The notes beneath the pieces are model-generated. The model saw nothing but the letters and a program-made list of their open reading frames with translations. It was not told the DNA's origin and did no database searches. 64,000 nt of DNA from Atkinsonella hypoxylon (taxonomy: Eukaryota; Ascomycota; Sordariomycetes; Hypocreales; Clavicipitaceae): NCBI GenBank assembly GCA_000729835.1, contig JFHB01000008.1:248001-312000 (forward strand), given 5' to 3'. A program made the position numbers and the translations under genes. Below, piece by piece: positions 32,787 through 43,466 of this stretch; position 1 is the stretch's first letter, and every line of letters starts with the position of its first letter.

Positions 32787-35268
32787 ATGGCGTCACTGTA
32801 AGGCCAGTTGTGCAGATTTTTCATGGATGAAGGGTTCAAAATACTAATTGTGAATCAGACCATTTGTCCCAGTGAAGCAATCAACAAGCGAAAAGCATCG
32901 AGTTAAACGCCAATCTGAAGCTTCCGACACAGTCCAAAAGCTTTATAAACCCTTCAGATGCCCTGGTAATGTCTCAAGGCTAAATATATCAGGAAGGTCG
33001 TATCGTAAACGAAGGAAGGTCGATTACTCCGGCGCTGCAAGCAGCGGTGTTGAAGATAGAGGATACTGTAATGACGATCGTTTAGCCTTGTCAACTCGGG
33101 ATGTCAACAAATTTCCTGTGTTTCAGCCCAAAGAGAAAGAGAAAGTTTTCAAACGGGCCTTTTCAGTACCTTTGAAGGATAAGAATAGTGCGGCCTACAA
33201 TCCCAATAGGCCACCTCCAACACTAGGTCTACGACAAGGCGCTATTTTGACTCCGAAAGCATTGCACGATCCTAGCGGCGAGTTCGCAATCGTATTGTAC
33301 GATCCGACTATAGATGGCAAATCTGATGAATTTTCAGAATTGAAGGAAGCGCGAAATGAGGACAACAGCCATCCACCGAAATTAAATACACCACTTGTAC
33401 ACAAGAGCTTGGCAGAGATCCTTGGCATTAAGAAAAAGGTAGGCAATGACCAGACCAAGGTACCAGTAGTTCTTGACCCAAAACTTGCAAAGATTCTCCG
33501 TCCGCATCAAGTTGAAGGTGTCAAGTTCATGTATCGTTGTGTAACTGGCATGATTGAAGAGAAGGCAAATGGGTGCATTATGGCTGATGAGATGGGACTT
33601 GGCAAAACGTTGCAATGCATCACTCTCATGTGGACTCTACTTAAACAATCGCCCGAAGCAGGAAAGCCTACCATACAGAAGGCAATTGTGGTTTGCCCGG
33701 CGAGCTTAGTCAAAAACTGGGCTAATGAACTGACTAAATGGCTTGGTGCTAATGCTATCACGCCATTCGCCATAGACGGGAAAGCATCAAAAGAAGAACT
33801 CACCAGGCAACTTAGGCAATGGGCTGTTTCTTCTGGTCGTGCAGTCACTCGGCCAGTCATCATTGTATCCTACGAAACTCTCCGGCTGAACGTGGAGGAA
33901 TTGAGGCACACCAAAATCGGGCTCTTGTTTTGTGACGAGGGTCACCGGCTGAAAAATGCAGACAGCAATACTTTCAACGCCCTTAACAGTTTGAACGTAT
34001 CTCGGAGAGTCATACTGACTGGAACGCCTATTCAAAACGACCTGACAGAGTATTTCTCACTTACCAGCTTCGCTAACCCGGATCTTTTGGGCTCTAGATC
34101 GGAATTCCGAAAACGATTTGAGATTCCTATACTCCGTGGACGAGATGCAGATGCCTCTGAGGCCGATCGCCAACGCGGTGACGAGTGTACTGGAGAGCTG
34201 CTTGGCATAGTGAACAAATTTCTGATTCGCAGAACAAATGACATTCTTTCGAAGTATCTGCCTGTGAAGTATGAGCACGTTGTGTTTTGCAACCTAGCTC
34301 CTTTTCAGCTGAATCTATATAATTACTTCATCACGAGTCCCGACATTCAAGCTTTGCTGAGAGGGAAAGGCAGCCAGCCATTGAAAGCAATCAACATTCT
34401 CAAGAAACTCTGCAACCATCCAGACTTATTGAATCTTGCTGAGGATCTGCCAGGCTCAGAGGCCTGCTTTCCTGCGGGATACGTGCCCAAGGAAGCACGA
34501 GGCCGAAATCGAGACATAAGACCCGAATATTCTGGTAAAATGTTGGTATTGGATCGAATGCTTGCGCGCATTCGACAAGACACAAACGACAAAATTGTTC
34601 TCATTAGCAATTATACTTCAACTCTGGATCTTTTTGAACGATTATGCCGATCACGCCAATACGGCTGCTTGCGACTTGATGGAACCATGAATGTGAATAA
34701 GCGGCAGAAGCTAGTGGATCGTTTCAACGACCCAGATGGCGAAGAATTCATTTTTCTGCTGAGCAGCAAGGCAGGTGGCTGTGGCATCAACTTAATTGGA
34801 GCAAATCGCCTTGTGCTTTTTGACCCAGATTGGAATCCGGCAGCAGATCAACAAGCCCTAGCACGGGTGTGGCGCGATGGGCAGAAAAAAGATTGCTTTG
34901 TTTATCGGTTTATTGCAACGGGTACAATCGAAGAGAAAATTTTCCAACGTCAGTCTCACAAGCAAAGCTTGTCATCTTGCGTGGTCGACTCTGCGGAGGA
35001 CGTGGAACGGCATTTTTCCTTGGATAGCCTTCGCGAACTGTTTCAATATCGACCAAATACGATAAGCGATACTCATGACACCTTCAAATGCAAGAGATGC
35101 AGACCAGACGGCAGACAACATGTCAAGGCCCCAGCAATCCTTTACGGAGACACCAGTACGTGGAACCATTTCATCAACAAGGGTTTGGAGTCTATTCAAG
35201 ATTTGCTTTTGAGACAGGAGTGCGATCTGAAAGAGGTGTCAGCAGTCTTCCAGTACATCTCTCATTGA
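32787..35268 (+). CDS. RAD54: DNA repair and recombination protein Rad54 (Swi2/Snf2 family)
   Basis: Two exons, 32787-32797 and 32859-35268, give 806 aa. Rad54 is a double-stranded-DNA translocase that works with Rad51 in homologous recombination. The first exon codes MASL and joins PFVPVKQ, the usual start. The N-terminal region is basic (SYRKRRKVDYSG), as in Rad54. Helicase motifs are complete: I DEMGLGKT (247-254), II DEGH (363-366), III LTGTPIQNDLTEYF, then in the second lobe VLISNYTSTLDLFERL, LLSSKAGGCGINLIGANRLV and ARVWRDGQKKDCFVYRF. The DEGH box and C-terminal motif set separate it from Swi2/Snf2 remodellers. The C-terminal zinc-site region is present (FKCKRC). There is no damage. Confidence 0.97.
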
Positions 35269-36142
35269 CCGGAAGGGCTTTTAAATGTATAATATTCTCA
35301 TCCTTAGGTCGTTTTGAGCTCCATTAGTCAAGTTACCATTAGAACGTACTTCTCTCTACTGACTCAGATGAGTCATTTAAGTTCAATCAGCACCTTAGAC
35401 GTCACACACAACACATGGCTTTCAGTCACTTCTCGTCTATGGGGTAGTTCAACTTGTACCTTTTTTTCAATGGGAATGGATATTATAGTTGAAATTTATT
35501 CGTTTGTTTGTGTCAGGTCTGATTCCCAAGGGGACTATAGCGGGTTGTGTCTGCCTTCTGCTGGATCCTTTCTACGTACGATAGCACAAGCTAATTGGTA
35601 ACCGTAAACAACGCCATAAGATGCTCAGATATTTTAACGTATACCAGGATGAAGCGATGTCTTTGGGGATGATAAGTATTAAAAGCTGGTCAATTCGACG
35701 TATCAGCTTGTGATTGAATTAAATTCCACGGGCATTTCCTGGAACTACTAGTAGGCGAGTGCCTTAAAGCATTAAATAAATAAAAAGTGTTCCACGCCGA
35801 CGCACGGATCACGCTGCAGGAGGGACCCACAAATACTCTGTATTTTGCTTTAAGTTTTCAGAATTTTGACAGCATTTTCTCCACTGAACTTTTCATAATT
35901 ACCGGCTTCTGGTAGACTTTGTTGTTATATGCAATCCATCGAGCTTTATTTCGGCTACAAAGTATCATATTTTTGATACACAATTGATGAACAAAGGCGT
36001 TTTGCGTTTGAGATTACGTCCTTCTCTGTGACAGTCAATCACTCGTCTGCTGTGGCTCAAACAACCGTGGAGGAAGGGAAAGAATACTTAGTCTATCATC
36101 AAGCAATTTCTTTGCCGAAAAGACGGTAAATCGCGCAGCATA
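35269..36142. other. Intergenic region
   Basis: AT-rich sequence between RAD54 and the RSA3-like gene, both on the plus strand. A 95-codon frame at 35314-35601 has no recognisable features. Confidence 0.45.
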
Positions 36143-36391
36143 ATGCCTCCTCAAGAACCAAGAACAGCTTGCCTCGCCGACTTTCCGACCTTCTATCTCC
36201 AACAAGTCACTCAAGAGCTTTCTGACGATATAAGCAAAGTTCGCGATGCAGAAGACTTCAAGACAGATTCAGTTCCGTTTCTGGTTCATGCACTTCGTCA
36301 GGGCTCGTCACAATTGTTTTCGAAAGATAGGCCTGCAGCAGACAAGATCGCACAGAATATGTCTCACTCAAAGAGGACGCCTTCATCATAG
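36143..36391 (+). CDS. RSA3: Ribosome assembly protein 3 (Rsa3)-like, short
   Basis: A single exon gives 82 aa. Rsa3 takes part in nucleolar 60S ribosomal subunit maturation. The core FPTFYLQQVTQELSDDISKV followed by RDAEDFKTDSVPFLVHALRQ matches the conserved C-terminal Rsa3 domain pattern (FYL..T.E...D...R...DF......L..AL.QG). Family proteins usually carry a longer, acidic, lysine-rich N-terminus, which is absent here. Either the gene is a minimal domain-only version or an upstream exon was missed. The ATG at 36143 has no in-frame coding extension in its own exon. It converges on YTP1, about 210 bp away. Confidence 0.7.
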   Translation: MPPQEPRTACLADFPTFYLQQVTQELSDDISKVRDAEDFKTDSVPFLVHALRQGSSQLFSKDRPAADKIAQNMSHSKRTPSS

Positions 36392-36599
36392 TATAGTGAC
36401 GTCCCCGCTGTGGTGGCAGTGCTTTTCTCTTCTGCTTGTTGTTCCTTTCTACCGAATAATATAGCGTACATAGGTTGAGCCAACTGTATTATTATCTGTC
36501 TTATAATCTTACATGGTTTATCCCGAATACGAGCCACTCGTTCACGGCCATGATCCATTTAATAGAGATTTATACTATGACCAATCAGCCGGACATTAT

Positions 36600-38733
36600 T
36601 CATGGTTCAAGAGATCCCAGCTCACACATGCTCCGTTGCAAATCTGTGCGTTCTCTGCGTATAGCCCAGCCTTTGATGGCCAAGATAAATATCTCCCAAG
36701 CCATCAGCAAACCCACCAGTCCCATTGTGACGGTATACATGAACATCGCATCCAAGTTGTAGTGGATCATGGCATCAATAGTATCAGAGCTCTAGATAGA
36801 AACGGTCTTTTGTCAGGAAATTGGCTCTTAGATCATCTTGATTTGCGGACTTACGCTAATCATAAAAATGAAGCCACCTGCGATTAGACCAAAAGAGGTC
36901 AACAGCTCAGTAGGCGGTCGAGACGGCAGAACTGACCGAGGGGGTCGAATGTAGAGTAGAATGTAGGTCAGCCCTCGGGCAAAGGAAGCGCCTAGTAGCA
37001 TTTTTCCCCACTGTTTATGAATCATGGTTGATAGCATGGTTGATTGATGATGAGAGCTCATCATGAATCCCAGAAGCGAAATGACCAGCGGAGGTATAGG
37101 ATTTAGTGAGATACTGTATGTGTCGCAGTTATGCCGTTTCTCTCCCATATCCTGTTCCGGTAAGCTACTCGGAAACGCGTTCGATATGCCTGCATTCAGA
37201 AAAGATCGGATCGAAGATGACTCGATCAGCATGCCACACTACGCAATCGGTCAGTTTTGATTCATCAAACCTCCCAAAGTAAGCAGAAACGATACCGGGA
37301 TTACCACCCAGTCTCGCGCCTTGCATCCGAGATCAAAATATTGTTTGAAGACGGACTCACCAATCCACCACCTATGAACAGAAAAGTTATGGATAAATGC
37401 TCAAGATCCTGAGAGCTCCATTCTTCACCCCAGCTACCGAGATGCTCAAGAAAAATGTTCGTTATGCCGTAGAAGAAAATGAGTCCACTCTCGACAAACT
37501 CAGCTGAAGGATACCAACGCCTTTGTCCATGAACATAGGGTTTAATATTCCAAGCCCACCCAAGCTCTGCGAAACTGCCTGACCAACGACCCAATGTCAG
37601 CAGGCCTAGCCAAAGGAAAACCCCTCCTTTAATCCAGTGAGCCAGACCATTGAAAATTGCTTGGCCTTCCTATTTTGAGCATTGCTTTGTTATTAGAAGA
37701 CACCTTCTCAAAGAGGAAAAAAAAATCTGAAGAAACAGACATTGTGTCGGTGGTTCACTTACGAAAAAGCGACCAAATGTAACAACACCGGTACTTAGTG
37801 CAACAAACCCGAAAGGCAAAAGAAACCTATCGATGATCTGATAACACAATTTTAAGTACTTCCACCACCATGAAGAAGCCAGATGTGTTGCTTTTCGTGC
37901 AATGATAGCTCGTGTAGCTATTGACAGAGGCGTGAAACATCGCCCGTTAGCCATTTCCTCGCCGGCCCGATTCGAGTCCTCATCTTCATTGAATAGAAGA
38001 GTACTTTCTTCGCTTGTGGTATATATTGAATTGCTGCGCAATGATTCAGTCCCTGGATCTGTGCCTTGTCCACTATCATTGGACAGACGACATATGATTG
38101 CGGCCTCACATTGCCGCGACGACCTTGGCCAATAGACTCTGCTAGAATCGTAAGTGATTGCATCGGCAAAGGTGGCAGAGTCGTTTTGTTCCAATGCGGC
38201 CCCAGAAAGACGCCCAATCAAATGTATTAGAAGCTGGAATAGCACGATGAAAGTGATAATCCAACCAATTTTATGGTGCGAATTACCTGGATAAAGATCA
38301 GGCGTTTGCGAATTATAAGCAAAAGCCAGCAAAGTACCTAGCCCATGTGTTGCAAGAAATATCATTTGAGTAATGAAGGTCAAGTTGGAGCCAGCGATTG
38401 AGAACATAACGGCTACAACGAGGAATGCGTCAGCCATTCAAAGAAGCAACCTGGATCAATTGGCAGTCTGCCACGGAATTTGAAGCATGACTACTCACCA
38501 ATAGGCAAAATCAGAACCCACGATATTACCATTAGCACTATGTGGGCGAGAATGATGTGTTGCCCATCTTCAAGTGTAAAGTATGTGGAGAAGTTACTTT
38601 CGTTGGGCAAAGTTAAGGATTGATTCGTACCACTTCCAGTTATGAGTGCATGGCCAATACGTTCCAGATGAACATCTTCATGAGAGGCTGTCATCTGCGC
38701 CAACATGGCCCAACTAATGAGAATGGCAATCAT
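36600..38733 (-). CDS. YTP1: Ytp1-type integral membrane protein
   Basis: Five exons on the minus strand, 38733-38499, 38412-37763, 37669-37361, 37238-36855 and 36791-36600, give 589 aa. Ytp1 is a fungal polytopic membrane protein, probably of the plasma membrane, with no established biochemical function. The start MIAILISWAMLAQMTASHED looks like a signal peptide. Many hydrophobic segments follow, for example HIILAHIVLMVISWVLILPI, GWIITFIVLFQLLIHLIG and WIKGGVFLWLGLLTLGRW. A hydrophilic loop of about 120 residues (DSATFADAITYDSS to GEEMANGRCF) separates the halves. Near the C-terminus HYNLDAMFMYTVTMGLVGLL fits the family. The G/CC splice gives LPIAVMFSIA, as in relatives. The 397-bp MITE lies 663 bp upstream of its start codon. 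Confidence 0.88.
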
Positions 38734-39387
38734 GTTGGAAGACAGCTATGCGGTTCTCGGTCGACCCAAGCTTCTTATGATGTGAGGCCAGCCAAAACTC
38801 TGTAAGTCTTCAGACTCCTGTCTCATCCGAGTGTATCCAGCCTTTGGCAGCTTTTTCTGCTCTTGGTTTCGTTGGCGGGTTGAAACCTTCAGATACGTTG
38901 TGCCAGAGCCTTGACCGAGGCTATTGCTGAGCTATACAGTTTGGCCTCCAGATCCTGATAACTAGTTGACATGAATTAACTCGAGCTTAGCCGCCCAAAC
39001 CCACAAGAAGAGTTGGGATGAGAGTCGGATTTTTGAGGGGACAGTCTTGTCAACCACCCTCTACTGACGAGCTCACGATGTCGAGGTAACGCATGAACAT
39101 GATGGGGAGTAGAAGCTGAAAAGGGATTAAGTGAGATAACGTCACGAAAATTATTGTCGGCCATAACGTCATTGTCAACGGACGGCCTTGGACTAGTCCA
39201 TCGAGCCAACCAAAGCCAAAATTATGGTCACTTGTCACTAGTTTTGGATGGCTAGATCCGGCCCTTCCGAGGCTTAACAGTTTACTTTCTTCGATCTTCG
39301 ATGCGTTATCAACATGTTGGAGCTTTCAGTGGGGCGGCGTGGGGTGGGGCGGTGACCTCTAGATTTCCAGAGCTTCGATTAACACGT

Positions 39388-39395
39388 GCATTTTC
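39388..39395 (+). repeat. Target-site duplication, left copy
   Basis: GCATTTTC directly before the MITE. It is identical to the copy at 39793-39800. Confidence 0.85.
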
Positions 39396-39792
39396 GGGGT
39401 GTACAGTAAATCTCAGGTCCAGACCATGTGTGCATTGGTCCAGAGTGGAGCCATAGCGGGTGTAGATTTAGGCAGAATAGCATATGCCTAGCATATACTC
39501 AGCATATGCTAAGAACACAGTATTAATTTCTAAGCAAGAGATCTAGAGTATAGAGCGCGCATTTTTATAGCACTATAAGCCTAGATATTAGTGCACTATA
39601 CCACTAGATATTAGTGTATATACTACTAAATATAAAAATGTTAATTCGCACTAATACACTGTGCATTCTGCATATGCTAGGCATATGCTGGGCATATACT
39701 AAATGCTTCACCGCCTGCGAAAAATACACCCTTTTTGGCTCCACTCTGGACCAATGCACACATGGTCTGGACCTGAGATTTACTGGAACCCC
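39396..39792. mobile_element. 397-bp non-autonomous inverted-repeat element (MITE), hAT-like
   Basis: The element begins GGGGTGTACAGTAAATCTC and ends with the inverse of GGGGTTCCAGTAAATCTC. The two ends share 50 identical inverted bases (39404-39453 with 39736-39785) and weaker symmetry further in. The interior is AT-rich with repeated subterminal AGCATATG motifs near both ends (about 39479-39510 and 39669-39700) and has no coding capacity. Perfect 8-bp direct repeats GCATTTTC flank it. An 8-bp duplication is the hAT-superfamily hallmark, but the GGGGT termini are not the usual CAG-type hAT end, so the superfamily is inferred. The perfect duplication suggests a fairly recent insertion. A transposase in trans would be required. 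Confidence 0.85.
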
Positions 39793-39800
39793 GCATTTTC
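39793..39800 (+). repeat. Target-site duplication, right copy
   Basis: GCATTTTC directly after the MITE, matching 39388-39395 exactly. Confidence 0.85.
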
Positions 39801-40688
39801 GGACAAACGGTGCGTGTACACGAGGTCGTGACCGCATACGTAGTCTGGTGTCTCGCAACGCTAGCGACTGCTTCCTATGGGGCTGAGGTCTTCGCCACGA
39901 AATTCCGAAGAAGCGGAGGTTCTGTACGGAACAGTGTACGGAGGACAGCCGCACAGCCGCCAATATGCACGATCGCACTAACCGTGGTCTGTATGTAAGT
40001 TTGGTCTGCGCCAAGGGGCATGCTACCTTTCCGTTTGACCATGTGAGCCTAGCTAATCGTCAATGCCTCCAGATGCTTGCGATGGCGCTTCAACTGTCCG
40101 TACATAAGCTGGCACGCCATGTTCTTCCAGTCCAGAACGCAACTGCTGCAGATGCGGGGATAGTCGGAACCTATGACGATGGCGTTGCTGAACTCTGTGC
40201 GAAGCACATCAGGCTAATTTAACTCTCACGTGCCATCTCGGTTTTTGGTTAAGAGCTCTGTGGTAGTGACCACTCTATACTCCGAGCGGCTTGTAACATC
40301 GGTCCTTGATCTTCTCATAAAGGCTCTCGGGAAGCTCTTGCAAGGCATCTTACAAATTATACTAAATTTCTCATCTCTACCACAAGCTCTTCGATGGTAG
40401 TTATTAATATAGAGTTGTACGAGAACCGAGGATGGCGCGCGAAGATATGTCTAGGCACCTCGATACATGCCGATCAATAGCGTAATTGGTTTTGTCGGAA
40501 GAATGGAAAGGGGGATAGGCGGGCCTTAGGAGTTATCGTATCGTAAGCTCTTCTTGTGTGAGAAAATTCAAGTCACAAAGTATTTTTATTTAAGGAAGAT
40601 CTCTCCGTTTTCTTTCGAATCAGGCACACGAGGAACAGCGGAGCGGGAAGAAGAACTGTAGGCTTCAACCGTACGTTTTTAACCACTA

Positions 40689-41540
40689 TCAAGTTGAGCT
40701 GTCTTTGGTTAGCTTCCAACTATCTTTATCTACCTGGATGACAGAGCCGTCTTGACTCAGCTTTTTCAATATCTGCATGACACCCCTACTTGCTGCCGGA
40801 TGGAGCTCAACAGGAACATCACGATACATAATCTTGACAATGTCCATCGCAGACCATTTATTTGCTCTTGTGCTAGGGTTATTCGATTCCCTCATTGTGT
40901 TCAAGACCTGTCCGATCCGTGATTGTCGATGCTTGATGTACTCGGCTATTTTTCCCGGCCCGTCTTCGATGAGAGGTCCATGGCCGGGATAAGCTTTGCC
41001 TGCAAATAGCCATCGCATTTTATCTAGACTCTGAAGATATGTTGACATATCTTCGAATACAGCAGTACCATAACCGAGAACATTGTCAGCGGTTAACATG
41101 GCATTTTCTTCTACAAGAACAAAAACCATATGATCCTTCGTGTGTCCTGGTGTGTGGAAAGCCTTTAGTGTGACACCATCAGCTGTGAATTCTTGGCCGT
41201 CCGCGATTGCATGCTGACCAGTGTCGGGCTCATGTTTGTAAATGATTGCCTCGGGAGCGATGGACAGAAGATCGCTTATGCCACCAATGTGGTCGTGATG
41301 CCAGTGCGAGATGAGCACAGTTTCTACTGTTGCCCTCTCCTGAGCCAAAGCTGCCTTGAACGAGGAAAGCCAGCCCGGACGGCCATCCCCTGTGTCAATG
41401 AGGATTCGGCGGTGACCATTTCCCAACAAGTAAGTATTAGTTCCCTGGAGAGTGAATTTACTTGGATTCTCGCCCAGAATGCGGATGCAGAGGGGACTGA
41501 GCCGTTGGATAGCCGGAAGAGCAGCGAGTTGTGTAGCCAT
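40689..41540 (-). CDS. Metallo-beta-lactamase-fold hydrolase, LACTB2-like
   Basis: A single exon gives 283 aa. The metal-binding motif HWHHDH is at 79-84, followed by HTPGHT (H133) and LTADN (D152), with GTNTYLLG and RRILIDTGDG upstream, as in LACTB2-type hydrolases. The animal relative LACTB2 is a mitochondrial endoribonuclease; many fungal relatives are uncharacterised, and some are thioesterase-like enzymes beside polyketide synthases. No synthase is present here, so a housekeeping role is more likely. The C-terminal winged-helix-like part (VMQILKKLSQDGSVIQV) fits LACTB2. The frame also has an ATG at 41597 adding 19 residues (MYSHCFGCLIGKAKR...). The start at 41540 (MATQLAALPAIQRLSP) is preferred because it resembles the family head. 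Confidence 0.88.
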   Translation of the reverse strand: MATQLAALPAIQRLSPLCIRILGENPSKFTLQGTNTYLLGNGHRRILIDTGDGRPGWLSSFKAALAQERATVETVLISHWHHDHIGGISDLLSIAPEAIIYKHEPDTGQHAIADGQEFTADGVTLKAFHTPGHTKDHMVFVLVEENAMLTADNVLGYGTAVFEDMSTYLQSLDKMRWLFAGKAYPGHGPLIEDGPGKIAEYIKHRQSRIGQVLNTMRESNNPSTRANKWSAMDIVKIMYRDVPVELHPAASRGVMQILKKLSQDGSVIQVDKDSWKLTKDSST

Positions 41541-42011
41541 CGTTTTTTTTGTACGCTTCGCTTTACCAATAAGACATCCAAAGCAGTGACTGTACATCAG
41601 TAATTCTGAGCGCGGGCTTGTCAGTCAAGGAGAGGAGAATCAATTTTTTCATACAGCGCCATTTGTGTAAAGGTACATGTTAATTCCCCCAGTGAGCGAT
41701 ATGGTGGTGGTTAGCGGGGTTTTTGCACTACCTCGGTTCTGAGTGGACGAATCAAGGTTCAACAACGAGCAGACCATAACCGCCTCAAACCCAGTCAAAC
41801 TTCATGTCACGTTGAAGCTATGCACACGGAAGAAGAAGAAGAGGAGGAAGATAAAGTCTTTTGACTGCATTCACAGCCTATATCCAGTGTTTCCCTTCCT
41901 CTCGGGAAAATCGAGACTCGCCCTCCACCCATGCTATGGATCGAGCTCTCAACCACCACCCTCACTAGCTCCTCCTCTCTCAGCCCTTCATATCCATATC
42001 CAGCCAAGAAA
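41541..42011. other. Divergent intergenic region
   Basis: Putative promoters of the beta-lactamase-fold and carrier genes. It contains an AAGAAGAAG-type purine tract at about 41830-41850. The carrier frame is open back to an earlier ATG at 41931. Confidence 0.5.
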
Positions 42012-42917
42012 ATGTGGTCCGACTTTTGGGCTGGCTATATCAGTGGTGCTGTAGGAATACTCGTGGGTAATCCCTTAGATATAGTCAAGGTTCGGCTACA
42101 GGCCGGTGCGTTGCTCCCAAGTATTCCATTTTCCCAGACAACCGCAGGTCTGGCAGCTGGAGTAGCTGCTCCAGTTCTCGGATACGGCGCTCTCAATGCT
42201 CTTCTTTTTGTGTCATACAATCACTCAGAGTCTGCACTTCGAAAGTCTTTGTTTCCCAACAACAATCTCGTTGCGAGTTGGCTTGCAGGTGCTGTGGGTG
42301 GGCTTGCGACATGGGTTGTAAGTACACCAACCGAGCTCATCAAATGTCGTGCGCAAATTTCGGCGTCTCAAAATTCCAGCTGGCGTATTGCACGCAGTAT
42401 TTGGCAGACTGATGGCATGCGCGGTTACTACGTCGGCGGCTGGGTCACCGCGGTGAGGGACACGGTCGGTTACGGATTTTACTTTTGGTCGTACGAATTG
42501 GCTAGTAGATACTGGCCACTTGCAAGGCAGGACGACGACAGCCATTCATTCCGTCACGAAGCTTTTAGATTTTTTCTTTGTGGCGGCTTCGCAGGTGTTG
42601 TTGCTTGGGCAAGTGTCTTTCCTTTAGACACCATCAAGACTCGTATACAGGTTCAAGCATTAAGTTATTCATCGGAGACTCAGCCACTAAGACAAGGATT
42701 GTCTACGGGCAACTCGCCATGGCTCAAACGTCCTGGTTTTTTAGACATTGTCCGACTATCGTTCAGGGAAGGGGGTCTGGGCATTTTCTTTCGTGGGTTG
42801 ACTGTTTGTAGCATCCGCGCTTTCTTTGTCAATGCAGCACAATGGGCAGTGTACAAATGGGTTATGATGGCGTTTATTCAAGACTGTGGAAAGAAGGAGT
42901 CGCTGCCTTCGGTGTAA
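42012..42917 (+). CDS. Mitochondrial carrier family (SLC25) transporter
   Basis: A single exon gives 301 aa. Carrier proteins move metabolites across the inner mitochondrial membrane and consist of three repeats, each with a PxD/ExxKxR motif. These are PLDIVKVR, PTELIKCR and PLDTIKTR, at the ends of helices 1, 3 and 5. The start MWSDFWAGYISGAVGILVGN fits helix 1. The stretch between the first motif and helix 2 is shorter than usual (about 22 residues before GVAAPVLGYGALNALLFVSY). That shortening is known in some fungal carriers of this type; a small intron at about 42104-42148 would shorten it further and is not supported. The substrate cannot be named. An in-frame ATG at 41931 would add 27 residues. 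Confidence 0.9.
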   Translation: MWSDFWAGYISGAVGILVGNPLDIVKVRLQAGALLPSIPFSQTTAGLAAGVAAPVLGYGALNALLFVSYNHSESALRKSLFPNNNLVASWLAGAVGGLATWVVSTPTELIKCRAQISASQNSSWRIARSIWQTDGMRGYYVGGWVTAVRDTVGYGFYFWSYELASRYWPLARQDDDSHSFRHEAFRFFLCGGFAGVVAWASVFPLDTIKTRIQVQALSYSSETQPLRQGLSTGNSPWLKRPGFLDIVRLSFREGGLGIFFRGLTVCSIRAFFVNAAQWAVYKWVMMAFIQDCGKKESLPSV

Positions 42918-43466
42918 TGTCGACTGTCTAAGTCTGATAGTAGAATATATGAGACTGTTAGAGCACGGATCAACCCTTATTGGTCTGTCCGTACAGTTTG
43001 TCTATACAATGGCATAGCATATTCTCTTGTAAAAGCGCTATGCAGGGCACCCCTTTTACTGCCAAGATCGAAGCACAAGCCGAAGCTCTTCAATTGACCG
43101 ACACTAATGCAGCCAAGTACAGCTGCTGTACTTTGGTTCTCTCGTAATACGCCACGCGGTTTGCGGTCCGGTCAATTAAATGAAATAGTTTAATCTCGAT
43201 CGGCCGGTTTCTAATACTGGATAGATAAGCCTTGCGAATATCCATTAGTGGTTTGCATGAAAGCAAGGGGCTTGGCCCAAAAGCGATAATTATTCGGCAA
43301 GCACTAATGCCCCGAGGCTCAAAATAGAAATATCTTAGAAGTATTGTGTTCATTGTGAGGCCCGTACCAAATCACTTTTGACATATCATTCGCTTGTTCT
43401 GAAAAACACCCGCCAGTGGCAAAAATCCTGACAGATCCCGTTTCGAGTATTGCAACACGACAATTC
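42918..43466. other. Convergent intergenic region
   Basis: The 3' flanks of the carrier and RSC1 genes. No gene, repeat or RNA is seen. Confidence 0.45.

Larger units (their letters stand above)
38734..40688. other. Intergenic region holding a MITE
   Basis: 2 kb between the YTP1 start and the 3' end of the beta-lactamase-fold gene. Apart from the MITE at 39396-39792 with its target duplications, only short unconserved frames are seen. The frames at 39604-40014 run across the MITE and are not genes. Confidence 0.6.

Noticed and set aside
39604..40014. 136-codon minus-strand frame
   Set aside because: It runs through the right half of the MITE and its flank and has no protein features.
40689..41540. 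Secondary-metabolite cluster around the beta-lactamase-fold gene
   Set aside because: Neighbours are a MITE, YTP1, a mitochondrial carrier and RSC1. No synthase or tailoring enzyme is present.
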